Positions 13,566 through 20,936 of a DNA stretch of 20,936 nt are shown in pieces. A program made the translations under genes and the position numbers. Source of the stretch: CAZFMJ01 sp964520045 (GTDB taxonomy: Bacteria > Elusimicrobiota > Elusimicrobia > Elusimicrobiales > CAZFMJ01). The notes beneath the pieces were generated by a model that saw nothing but the letters and a program-made list of their open reading frames with translations, did not search any database and was not told the origin of the DNA. How positions within the stretch are numbered: the first letter of the stretch is position 1; every line of letters starts with the position of its first letter. Location: positions 1-20,936 of the forward strand of contig CAZFMJ010000048.1 of assembly GCA_964520045.1 (NCBI GenBank), in the 5' to 3' direction.

Positions 13566-14867
13566 ATGTTCCTACTGATAATTTATACTCTTCTTTTTCC
13601 GGTTTTCGCGGTGTTTTATCTTATCTCCTTCTTTTTCACCCAGCGCCGCGGCCTTCTGAAAAATCTTCCTCTGGAACTTAAGCAGCGTTTTGGGATACTT
13701 GACAGCGAAACTATCCTGAAAATCGCGCATAAAAACGCCGTCTGGATACACGCGGCTTCGGTAGGAGAGGTAAAATCCCTTGCGCTAATAACTGAAAATC
13801 TGAAAAATTTCCGTCCAAATAACCCGCTGTTTATCACGACATCGACGCATGCAGGCAGAATAGAAGCGCTGAAATTGAAACATATAGACGCGGCTTTTAT
13901 CGCGCCTTTGGATTTTTACCCGCTGGTTTCCGGTTTTATAAAAAGGATTTCCCCCTCCGCTCTTATTCTTGTTGAAACCGAACTTTGGCCGGCCGCGCTT
14001 ATATCCTGCGCCGGGAAAGGGATAAAAATCGCGGTGATAAACGGCAGGATTTCTCAAAAAAGCGCTTCGCTTTACAAAGCCGTATCCCCGCTTATGCGCA
14101 AAATCATGGCAGGCATACCGGTAATACTGGCGCAAACGGAAAACGACGCCGAAAGGTTCAAGGCTTTGGGAGCGCCGCCGGAAACGATTACAGTCACAGG
14201 CAATATAAAATATGATATTCCATGGCGCCTGCCTGGGGAAAAACTTGCGGAAGTCGAAGATTTTCTTGCCGGTCTGGGATGGAAGAAAAATGAAATTTTT
14301 ACGGCGGGAAGCACCCATCCCGTCGAAGAGGAAATGGCGGCGGAATCTTTTATGCGTTCGAAACGGAAAAACAACGCCTTGAAATTTATTATAGCGCCGC
14401 GCCACCCTGAACGATGCGCCAAAACCGCGGAAATATTAAAAAAGGCGGGCATAAAATTTTTGCGCTGGAGCGCGAGAAAAAAACCGGCGGATGCCGCCGA
14501 GCGTCCCTTCTGCCTTCTGCTTGATGAGATAGGCTGGCTCGGCTGTTTTTACAGCCGTTCTTTCGCGTCATACGTGGGCGGAACTTTTATAAAAAAAGGC
14601 GGGCATAATCTTCTTGAACCCGCGAACTGCGGCGTGCCGGTTCTTTTCGGAGAAAACACACAAAACATACAAGACGCGGCGGATATGCTGATGGCCTGCG
14701 GCGGAGGATTTAAGATCCTGTCATCCGAAGATTTGTCCTCAAAACTTGAACTGCTTATAAACAATCCCCCGCTGGCGAATAATATGGGCGAAAGCGCCAA
14801 AAACGCGCTAAAAAATATGCAGGGCGCCACCAAAAAAACACTCACCGCGCTGGAATCAAGTAAATAG
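13566..14867 (+). CDS. waaA: 3-deoxy-D-manno-octulosonic acid (Kdo) transferase
   Basis: WaaA/KdtA (433 residues, GT30 family) transfers Kdo from CMP-Kdo to the lipid A precursor at the inner face of the inner membrane. The N-terminal hydrophobic segment (1-24) is a membrane anchor. The GT-B fold shows VWIHAASVGEVKSL (Glu68, catalytic-type base), FITTSTHAGR, VETELWPAAL, VINGRISQKS, VTGNIKYD, AGSTHPVEEE, IIAPRHPER and the C-terminal SYVGGTFIKKGGHNLLEPANCGVPVLFG. The start at 13566 is chosen because everything upstream is repeat. The last codons (Ser-Lys-stop) lie within the left inverted repeat of the transposase element, which supplies the TAG stop. This gene is the main evidence that the host makes LPS. 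Confidence 0.95.
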   Translation: MFLLIIYTLLFPVFAVFYLISFFFTQRRGLLKNLPLELKQRFGILDSETILKIAHKNAVWIHAASVGEVKSLALITENLKNFRPNNPLFITTSTHAGRIEALKLKHIDAAFIAPLDFYPLVSGFIKRISPSALILVETELWPAALISCAGKGIKIAVINGRISQKSASLYKAVSPLMRKIMAGIPVILAQTENDAERFKALGAPPETITVTGNIKYDIPWRLPGEKLAEVEDFLAGLGWKKNEIFTAGSTHPVEEEMAAESFMRSKRKNNALKFIIAPRHPERCAKTAEILKKAGIKFLRWSARKKPADAAERPFCLLLDEIGWLGCFYSRSFASYVGGTFIKKGGHNLLEPANCGVPVLFGENTQNIQDAADMLMACGGGFKILSSEDLSSKLELLINNPPLANNMGESAKNALKNMQGATKKTLTALESSK

Positions 14868-15622
14868 GGACAGCGACCATTTATTTTGCTTTTGGACGGC
14901 CACGCGGCAAAGCATGCAGCCTTCGTCCAGCCAGTTTTTCCAGCTTTCCCACAAATCTTCCGCCTCCCAGAGGTCTGCCAGTCATTGTGTAACTGCGAAT
15001 TTCGGAAAATTCACTGGCTTTATCAGGCTCAGCTATAAATTCCGGCCAGCTTTCTGGTTTTATATCCACAAGGCTGAATATCCCGCTAAGATCAAAGTTG
15101 TAATCGCCGTTACTGCCCAGACAATGAGCTATGGCGCTGGACCATTTCCAATCAACAGCCGCTTTTACAAGCCCGCTGCGAACCGGATTGCATTCCACGT
15201 ATCTAGAAGCGCTTGTAAGATGAAACTGGTCCAGCACGCAGGAATAAAACCTGCCTTGCCATAAATGTCCGGCCATTTTACGTTTTCTGTTGAAATACTG
15301 AGAATAGCGCATGTGCGCGCTATTGAAGGTTTTGGCGAGCGAATTCTCATTCAGCGGAACCGCGATAAAATGCACGTGATTAGGCATCAGGCAATACGAA
15401 AGGATGCGCGAGCCGAATCGCCTGCTGTATTCAGATATAAAGCGGAGATATTGTTCCCGTTCGCTGTCTTCGGTAAAGACTTCCTGACGATAATTACCGC
15501 GTTGTGTTATATGATGGGGAAGCCCAATTCCCACAACCCGCGCGATTCGAGGCATATTCTGATGTTATAGTAATATTCCGCAATTGTCAATATAAATAAA
15601 TGGTCGCTGTCCCTATTTACTT
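14858..15622. mobile_element. RAYT element with perfect 28-bp inverted repeats
   Basis: The left end at 14858-14885 (AAGTAAATAGGGACAGCGAC, then CATTTATT) is repeated perfectly in reverse at 15595-15622. The 765-bp unit contains a single transposase gene. The ends supply the waaA stop (TAG) and part of the TAA stop of the kelch gene on the other side. No target-site duplication is visible. RAYTs are normally flanked by REP palindromes and are not typical insertion sequences, so this may be a domesticated or solitary copy. Confidence 0.85.
14881..15555 (-). CDS. REP-associated tyrosine transposase (RAYT, Y1/HUH family)
   Basis: This 224-residue protein belongs to the IS200-like Y1 transposases of the RAYT group. 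It has MPRIARVVGIGLPHHITQRG, the metal-binding HUH motif in MPNHVHFIAVP (His60, His62), GHLWQGRFYSCVLD, and ASRYVECNPVRSGLV with Tyr119 as probable nucleophile. The C-terminal tail GRPLGGGRFVGKLEKLAGRR then RGRPKAK is typical of this subgroup. Family enzymes nick and rejoin single-stranded DNA at REP-type hairpins. Length and motifs are intact, so it could be active. It lies antisense to waaA and in line with the kelch gene, inside the 28-bp inverted repeats; the TAA stop is a few bases in from the left repeat. Confidence 0.95.
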   Translation of the reverse strand: MPRIARVVGIGLPHHITQRGNYRQEVFTEDSEREQYLRFISEYSRRFGSRILSYCLMPNHVHFIAVPLNENSLAKTFNSAHMRYSQYFNRKRKMAGHLWQGRFYSCVLDQFHLTSASRYVECNPVRSGLVKAAVDWKWSSAIAHCLGSNGDYNFDLSGIFSLVDIKPESWPEFIAEPDKASEFSEIRSYTMTGRPLGGGRFVGKLEKLAGRRLHALPRGRPKAK

Positions 15623-18600
15623 ATTCGTTGTCCCATGTCCAGCCGGAGGCTCCGCCTTGCGGGACTTTCCGGCCGGAGCCGGGTTCCCATGGGAGCCATT
15701 GCCATGAATTGGCTGTTCCTGAGGGCACATTCGGCGAATCGCAGTAATTGGGATATGTCCACGTCCATGAGTCTGCCGTTCCGACCTTCGTCACATAGGA
15801 GGCCCCCCCGCAATACTTAACTATCACGGCGTTGGACGGGATGGCATTTGACATAACATAGAGCATGTAGTATCCGCTGGGCAGTCCGGCGGCGGACGCA
15901 GGCGCGGTAAAGGAAATAGCTGTATCCGCGCCCGACCAGCTGGTTATCGGATATACCGATTCAGAAATATCTGTCGTAAAGCTTCCCGGTACCGTGCTAT
16001 TATAACCAGTGTCCATACTGCGCATATAGACCCGCGGATTATTATTTGAGGACTGTGATGCAGAATTTCCGCCTGAAGCATCGGTATACCCCTTAAATCT
16101 TTCCCCACCGATTGAATAAGAGGAGCCCGCCAGTATTGTAACCGGAAATGAGCCCGAACCTCCGATAGTCGATATAGAGGGCTGTCTGGTTGAGGAATCG
16201 ATGGAATAATCATACTCAGTATAGCTGACAAGCTCGGCGGTTGAGTTCGGCGTTACTATTCCCCCTCCGGTTACAAGGATCTTTCCGTTGGGCAGAAGCG
16301 TGGCGGCGTGATATTGGCGGTTCGTTCTCATTACACCGAGGGCCGACCATACGCCGGTGGAAGGATCGTAAAGTTCGGAGGTTGAGTTTGAGACGTACGA
16401 CCCGCCGGCTATAAGCACTTTTCCGCTGGGCAGAAGCGTGGCGGCGTGTAAACTGCGGGCTGATTTCATTATGCCGGTGGCGGTCCATGTTTCGGTTCCC
16501 GGGTCGTAAAGTTCGGCGGTGGAAATATACGTCCCGCCATCGCTTCCGCCGGATACAAGCACTTTGCCGTTTGGAAGCAGAGTGGCTGTGCATGAATTGC
16601 GTCTTGATTTCAGCGAGCCGGTAGTTGTCCATTTGCCGTCGGAAGGATCGTAAAGCTCGGCGGTTGAGAGCGGGTTGCTGTTGTCATTGCCCGCGATGGC
16701 AAGCACCTTTCCGTTGGGCAGAAGTATAGCGTTGTGCTCTCCTCTTGTTGTTTTCATCGCGCCGGTTTTTGCCCATGTGCCGTCGGAGGGATTATAAAGG
16801 TCGGCCGCGGAGGTTAAAAAACCTCCGGCGACAAGCACATTGCCGTTCGGCAGAAGCACGGCGGGAGCGCCATAGCGCGCGCTTTTCATCGGGTTGGCGG
16901 CGGTCCATGTCCCGGAATCGTAAAGTTCCACAGTGGATAACGGCGTGCCGCCGGCATTACCGCCGGCAATAAGCACTTTGCCATTGGGAAGCAGAACAGC
17001 GGAGGGGGAAGCACGCACTGTGGCCATCGAGCCGGTGGTTGCCCATGTGCCGGCGGAGGGGGTATAGAGCTCGGCGGTCGAGTTCACCGTCCCTCCGGCT
17101 ACAAGCACTTTGCCGTCCGGAAGGAGCGCGGAGAGATGATTAGCGTGCGCGCTTTTCATTATGCCGGTGGCCGACCATGATCCGGCGGACGGGTTGTAAA
17201 TGTCGGCGGTGGAGTTGACCCCTCCCCCTCCGGTGATAAGCACATTTCCGTTGGGCAGCATAGTGGCCGTATGACTGTAGCATGCCGCGGTCATTGAGCC
17301 TGCTGCGGACCATGTGCCTGCGGAAGGATCATAAATGTCCGCTGTGGAAACAGTAAACGAGACCATGCCTCCAGTGACGAGCACCTTGCCGTTCGGCAGA
17401 AGCGTGGCGGTGTGACGGTCGCGCATTGTCAGCATTGCGCCGGTAGTGGACCATGTGCCGGCATTGTAAATTTCGGCTGTGGAAAGAGTAGCTGCGGCCG
17501 TGCCTCCGGCGGCAAGAACGGTTCCGTTGGGCAGCAGAGTGGCTGTATGATAACCGCGCGGTGTTTTCAGCGCTCCGGTACCGGACCATGAGCCGGCGTT
17601 ATAAAGTTCACAGCTGGCGAGATTGGCGCCGCTGCCGCCGCCCGCGGCAAGCACTTTTCCGTCGGGCATAAGCGTGGCGGTGTGAGTTACGCGCGCCGCG
17701 GCCAATGGGCCGGTGGTTGACCATACGCCGTCGGAAGGATTGTAAAGGTCGCAGGCGGCGATATAGCCTCCCGCGCAGTTGTAACCGCCGGCGATAAGAA
17801 CATATCCGCTGGGCAGAAGTGTGGCGGTGTGCCCCAGCCTCGATGTTTTCATCGGGTTGGCGGAGGTCCACGGGCCGGTGGAAGGATTGGAAATTTCGGC
17901 ATGAGACAAACAGGAGGCGTAACCGCCTCCCGCGACAAGCACCTTGCCGTCGGGCAGAAGCGTGGCGGTGTGGTTCAGGCGGCTCGCGTCCATGGGGTTG
18001 GTGGAGGACCATGTTCCGGTCGTCGGGTCATAAAGGTCTACGGTGGCGGTTGGGATAGCGGAATAACCAAGCCCGCCGGCGACAAGAACCTTGCCGTTGG
18101 GCAGAAGAGTGGCGGTGTGTCCCCACCGTTGTTCGGACATTATTCCGGCGGCCGACCATGTCGGGTCTATGAGCAGAGGGTATTTAAGCCCCGTGTCTTC
18201 AAACCGCATGGCAAGCAGATATGTTTTGTTTTCAGCTCCAGTGGCGTTTTTCAGCTCCCAACTGCCGTGGGCATTTCTGCCGGAGCTGTCAAATACTTCC
18301 GGCTTTGAAAGGGTTAACCCCGCCGCGTTAAGCGAGCCGTCGCCGTTAAGAGCGGGGGCTGCGCCTCCTGAAACGCCGAGCTCCCAGCGGAATTCTTTCG
18401 GCGCGGCCTTGTCGCGCAGAACCAGCATCTGTTCAAAACTGCCGTTCGGATAAACAGCGTAAAAAATGTCCGTATGTCTGGCGGCTCTAGGATAGCCTAT
18501 TCCGCCGTTTTCAATTTTACCGGAGACCGCTCCGCCGTGTTTTGGCTTTAAGTTTATTTCAGTTCCGCGGTAGGATATCTTATACCCACCCGCATAAAAC

Positions 18601-18896
18601 GGCGCGATGCTGAAAACAGGAGCATTATCTTCTGAGGCTGAAATCCCATGTGTTTGTGAGTTCCTATGACCGGAAACTGTTTCATACCAGCCGGAAGCCG
18701 AAACTTTTATGTCCGCCATGCGGGCCGACGCAAGTTTCTCCTTCACTATGGGATTGCGGAAATTTTTTCCGATGAAAGCGGAGACGGATATCTGCCCGGA
18801 AGGGGGGTGAATCCGCTTATGCACAAAAGTTGTCTGTCCCAACCAGCCGGCGCAGACAAGCAGAAGACAGAAAAACAGTATCGCCCGTATTTTCAT
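15621..18896 (-). CDS. Large secreted kelch-repeat protein (14 repeats)
   Basis: About 1091 residues. Signal peptide IRAILFFCLLLVCAGWLG. The N-terminal domain (to about 250) contains DIFYAVYPNGSFEQMLVLRD and ends YPLLIDPTW. Then come 14 kelch-type repeats of 44-49 residues built on HTATLLPNGKVLVAGG...STAELYDPSTGTWS, enough for two seven-bladed propellers. A C-terminal early-set-like beta domain (GGERFKGY...FTAPASAAGLPSGYYMLYVMS), reminiscent of the domain after galactose oxidase propellers, precedes a tryptophan-rich tail with three related pieces (DSWTW, NSWQW, SGWTW). I see no catalytic residues. An AAGGA ribosome-binding site lies six bases before the ATG at 18896, preferred over the ATG at 18902, which abuts it. 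The stop is formed at the transposon inverted repeat. Probably a surface or adhesive protein (inferred). Confidence 0.88.
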   Translation of the reverse strand: MKIRAILFFCLLLVCAGWLGQTTFVHKRIHPPSGQISVSAFIGKNFRNPIVKEKLASARMADIKVSASGWYETVSGHRNSQTHGISASEDNAPVFSIAPFYAGGYKISYRGTEINLKPKHGGAVSGKIENGGIGYPRAARHTDIFYAVYPNGSFEQMLVLRDKAAPKEFRWELGVSGGAAPALNGDGSLNAAGLTLSKPEVFDSSGRNAHGSWELKNATGAENKTYLLAMRFEDTGLKYPLLIDPTWSAAGIMSEQRWGHTATLLPNGKVLVAGGLGYSAIPTATVDLYDPTTGTWSSTNPMDASRLNHTATLLPDGKVLVAGGGYASCLSHAEISNPSTGPWTSANPMKTSRLGHTATLLPSGYVLIAGGYNCAGGYIAACDLYNPSDGVWSTTGPLAAARVTHTATLMPDGKVLAAGGGSGANLASCELYNAGSWSGTGALKTPRGYHTATLLPNGTVLAAGGTAAATLSTAEIYNAGTWSTTGAMLTMRDRHTATLLPNGKVLVTGGMVSFTVSTADIYDPSAGTWSAAGSMTAACYSHTATMLPNGNVLITGGGGVNSTADIYNPSAGSWSATGIMKSAHANHLSALLPDGKVLVAGGTVNSTAELYTPSAGTWATTGSMATVRASPSAVLLPNGKVLIAGGNAGGTPLSTVELYDSGTWTAANPMKSARYGAPAVLLPNGNVLVAGGFLTSAADLYNPSDGTWAKTGAMKTTRGEHNAILLPNGKVLAIAGNDNSNPLSTAELYDPSDGKWTTTGSLKSRRNSCTATLLPNGKVLVSGGSDGGTYISTAELYDPGTETWTATGIMKSARSLHAATLLPSGKVLIAGGSYVSNSTSELYDPSTGVWSALGVMRTNRQYHAATLLPNGKILVTGGGIVTPNSTAELVSYTEYDYSIDSSTRQPSISTIGGSGSFPVTILAGSSYSIGGERFKGYTDASGGNSASQSSNNNPRVYMRSMDTGYNSTVPGSFTTDISESVYPITSWSGADTAISFTAPASAAGLPSGYYMLYVMSNAIPSNAVIVKYCGGASYVTKVGTADSWTWTYPNYCDSPNVPSGTANSWQWLPWEPGSGRKVPQGGASGWTWDNE
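16225..18141 (-). repeat. Tandem kelch-coding repeats (14 units, ~137 bp)
   Basis: Fourteen imperfect units of roughly 132-147 bp within the kelch gene. The plus-strand text repeatedly shows cores such as TTGCCGTTGGGCAGAAG followed by GTGGCGGTGTG. The unit-to-unit similarity offers targets for recombination that could change blade number. Confidence 0.85.
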
Positions 18897-18918
18897 CCGC
18901 ATTCCTTATTTAAACATT

Positions 18919-18992
18919 GACCACGTAAACACTGAAAGGTTTAATTATGGATGTTATGTTCCGTGTTTTCTGATTTCCGTGCTTCCGTGGTT
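18919..18992. repeat. CACGGA-family inverted repeat between fibre and kelch genes
   Basis: ACCACGTAAACACTGAAA (18920-18937) faces TTCCGTGTTTTCTGATTTCC and GTGCTTCCGTGG (18959-18990). It is the same family as at 7484-7600 and 8927-9140, so the repeats extend into the accessory region. The arms lie within the 115-bp gap upstream of the kelch start. Confidence 0.65.
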
Positions 18993-19011
18993 CGCAGTTT
19001 CTATTTTACCA

Positions 19012-20936
19012 TTAGTTTCCTATGGCGGTCAGCACCCACTGATACGTGTCGCTTGAGGTTTTCATGCAGATATACAGCTTATCCGTTACGCCGCCGGCGC
19101 CCTGTTCGTAGAACATCGCTCCGCGGTATGCTACGGCGCAAGTCGGTTTTGAACCAGTAGTGATAAGCTGAACCGCAGGCGTCCCGTCCGACGCGTTCTG
19201 CACCGTCAGTTTCGACGAGGGACTCGTAGTCCCGATGCCGACGTTGCCGCTCGACACTATCACGTTCCCATAGGTTTCGCTTCCGGCTTTATAGTGGTTG
19301 AAAACTATATTGTTGGTCCCGCTGTCAATATTCAGATAGTCAATAAGCTCGGACCAGACCGCATTCCTTTTTCTTATCCTGAAAGATGCAGTTCCAGCCC
19401 CCGCTCCTGCTGCGTCTTTTGACCAAAATAAATCAAGGCGATTGACCGTGCTCGCTATTTCGGTGTTTATTAAAGATAAGCTGGCAGACATATATTGCGC
19501 TGTGCTTGTACTTATCACCACCATGTTCGGATTGTCGCCATTAAGCTCCAGCAGCGTAGCGGGACTCGTAGTCCCGATGCCGACTTTTCCTCCGTTATAT
19601 CCCACTAGGAAATCGCCCGTATAGGTCATCATAAACCGCTCGGTGTCGCTGCCCTCGTGTCTATAGAACCTCAACGCCCGCTGAGTACTATCGGCCGAAC
19701 TGTTCCCCAAAATCCAGCCGCTATCGGAACCGTCCTGCTTTATGTAAAGCTGTTTACCGGCGGTGCCCACTTCTTCAGCCCTTATGACGCCAATGACATG
19801 CAGTTTGTCTGACGGAATCGGAGTCCCGATGCCGACGTATTCCGTACTAGTATTAAAAACTAACCCAACTTCGCCTCTGCTAGAGCGGGCCAACGATACT
19901 ATGTGTCCGCTGTCTGCAGAAATTACTACTGATTTATCAGCATTCCAAATCGTGTTGCCTGTATCGTCTCCGCTTACCCGCAGTCCGTCAAAATAATGAT
20001 ATGTAAACGAACCGTCGCGCGCGCCTACGGTAAAAGAGCCTTCTCCCTTCGGAGAAATAGTTATGTCTTGATTCGCGTTGGTGCCGTATGCCGCAATAGT
20101 GTTGTACCCTATACTGATCCCTTGAGTTAAATTTGAATTGCGAACCACTAATCCGGAACTATCATCTATAATCGATAATTTTGCGTCAGGGATTGTCGTT
20201 CCTATCCCCACGTTACCGTAAGACGACACATACAATCCGTATCCCCCCGTGGTATGGCTTGCTATAAGAAGGGGCTGATTGCCGGAATCAAGAACATGGA
20301 GTCTTGAAACGGGATCTACGGTGCCTATGCCGATATTGCCGGGGGCTCTTTTTACAACCATCCGTGCCACGGCGGGGGAGTTGGTTACAAAAACTATATC
20401 TCTATCAGACCCTGATGAACGAGACTGCAATACAAGATTGCCGTTTTCCGTGAAAGGATATTCACTACCATTTGCCCATGTATCGTATATGAGCGAATTT
20501 CCAAGGGTGGTGTTAAACGCACCTAGCCCCTGGCGCAGCGATAAATAACCGCTATAATAACCGCCAATGTTTACGCTCCCGTCAACGTCCAGTTTCGCTA
20601 CAAAAGGATTCGTCGTTCCTATTCCCACATTGCCGTAAGACGACACATACAATCCGTATCCCCCCGTGGTATGGCTGGCGATGAGGAGGGGGCGGTTTTC
20701 TCCGCCTGCTACATGCAGATTGGCGATGGGGCCGGCGCCGATTCCAAGACTATTGTTGGCGGCATCGTATTGAAAAGCTGATTCTCCGCCGAACGAGCCT
20801 GAATTGTTATATTGAACGCTGTTATAAGGCAGGGCAGGAGTTCCTCCTCCTCCCCCTCCGCCGCCGGCGGCCGTAGTTGAGTAAGTGTTATCCAGCCATT
20901 GTATGCGTTTTACGTGCAGATACCCGTCGCCCGTCA
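19012..20936 (-). CDS. Fibre-like surface protein with VGIGT repeats, 3' part (cut by window edge)
   Basis: The minus-strand frame is open from the right edge to the TAA at 19012, about 640 residues, with the N-terminus missing. The sequence at the edge reads TGDGYLHVKRIQWLDNTYST, then a seven-glycine run and PYNSVQYNNSGSFGGESAFQ. Seven copies of a (N)VGIGTTxPxxKLxV motif punctuate beta-rich segments, as in tail-fibre-like proteins of phages and of uncultured bacteria. The protein ends CAVAYRGAMFYEQGAGGVTDKLYIC...YQWVLTAIGN, a trimeric-fibre-type tip also seen in such proteins. I see no S74 intramolecular chaperone domain at the C-terminus. It is followed in the same direction by the kelch gene after 115 bases. 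No phage structural genes are visible, so a host surface fibre is as likely as prophage origin. Confidence 0.82.
   Translation of the reverse strand, partial: TGDGYLHVKRIQWLDNTYSTTAAGGGGGGGGTPALPYNSVQYNNSGSFGGESAFQYDAANNSLGIGAGPIANLHVAGGENRPLLIASHTTGGYGLYVSSYGNVGIGTTNPFVAKLDVDGSVNIGGYYSGYLSLRQGLGAFNTTLGNSLIYDTWANGSEYPFTENGNLVLQSRSSGSDRDIVFVTNSPAVARMVVKRAPGNIGIGTVDPVSRLHVLDSGNQPLLIASHTTGGYGLYVSSYGNVGIGTTIPDAKLSIIDDSSGLVVRNSNLTQGISIGYNTIAAYGTNANQDITISPKGEGSFTVGARDGSFTYHYFDGLRVSGDDTGNTIWNADKSVVISADSGHIVSLARSSRGEVGLVFNTSTEYVGIGTPIPSDKLHVIGVIRAEEVGTAGKQLYIKQDGSDSGWILGNSSADSTQRALRFYRHEGSDTERFMMTYTGDFLVGYNGGKVGIGTTSPATLLELNGDNPNMVVISTSTAQYMSASLSLINTEIASTVNRLDLFWSKDAAGAGAGTASFRIRKRNAVWSELIDYLNIDSGTNNIVFNHYKAGSETYGNVIVSSGNVGIGTTSPSSKLTVQNASDGTPAVQLITTGSKPTCAVAYRGAMFYEQGAGGVTDKLYICMKTSSDTYQWVLTAIGN
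20218..20259. repeat. 42-bp perfect direct repeat in the fibre gene, copy 1
   Basis: Bases 20218-20259 are identical to 20635-20676. The copies are 417 bp (139 codons) apart, so both encode ASHTTGGYGLYVSSYG in frame. Similarity continues on both sides with substitutions, indicating an ancestral duplication of a larger module. Confidence 0.9.
20635..20676. repeat. 42-bp perfect direct repeat in the fibre gene, copy 2
   Basis: Partner of the repeat at 20218-20259, same orientation and reading frame. Confidence 0.9.

Noticed and set aside
13785..14405. 206-residue minus-strand open frame inside waaA
   Set aside because: It is antisense to a clearly conserved gene, has Arg/Phe-rich composition typical of a shadow frame, and has no ribosome-binding site or recognisable domain.
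14858..15622. 28-bp inverted ends as a bidirectional terminator between the convergent genes
   Set aside because: The arms are about 700 bases apart with a gene between, and no GC-rich hairpin with a U-tract is formed.
17829..18308. 159-residue plus-strand open frame and similar Arg-rich frames over the kelch region
   Set aside because: They repeat with the kelch unit period and are antisense by-products of the repeated DNA.
19012..20936. Prophage tail fibre
   Set aside because: Not excluded, but no other phage genes are visible in the window, and such VGIGT proteins also occur as host surface proteins.

Overview
The window looks like a chromosomal piece of an uncultured diderm (Gram-negative) bacterium. 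A Kdo transferase (waaA) and its LPLAT-type neighbour imply lipopolysaccharide, and a SpoIID/LytB-type enzyme is present without any sporulation context. The order yebC-ruvC-ruvA-ruvB-spoIID-queA-tgt-yajC-secD-secF, with fibre and kelch surface proteins alongside, reminds me of Elusimicrobiota or Omnitrophota. That placement is inference from memory; no rRNA is present to test it.

Layout. (1) 1-483, minus: 5' part of a secreted HEAT-repeat protein, cut by the left edge. (2) 687-1235, plus: a small exported protein of unknown family. (3) 1305-1605: a 114-nt nested inverted-repeat element, tRNA-Arg(UCG) on the minus strand, and two back-to-back promoters sharing one -10 region. (4) 1606-14867, plus: a long housekeeping block. 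It covers translation quality (yebC), Holliday-junction processing (ruvCAB), peptidoglycan remodelling (spoIID), queuosine tRNA modification (queA, tgt), the Sec accessory complex (yajC, secD, secF), a MetH-activation-like unknown, and envelope lipid/LPS synthesis (DUF374 acyltransferase-like, waaA). Several junctions are ATGA overlaps, so much of the block is probably co-transcribed; a second promoter lies before yajC. (5) 14858-15622: a REP-associated tyrosine transposase (RAYT, HUH/Y1) between perfect 28-bp inverted repeats. (6) 15621-20936, minus: two large secreted surface-type proteins, a 14-repeat kelch protein and a fibre-like protein with repeated VGIGT motifs that runs off the right edge.

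The most striking feature is the intergenic DNA. Most gaps in the housekeeping block that are not overlaps or a few bases long are filled by short degenerate repeats arranged as facing (inverted) arms. I see at least four families: heptad repeats of the GGTAGAC/GGTAAAC/GGGAGAT type (five gaps); CACGGA-type repeats (three gaps); AACGCTGAT/AACGCAGAT repeats (two gaps); and a ~70-bp double-hairpin element (two full and two deleted copies). Some are nested inside one another. In several cases the repeat supplies the stop codon or last residues of the upstream gene, or creates a false N-terminal extension on the downstream gene. The RAYT inverted repeats likewise supply the stop codons of both genes they touch.
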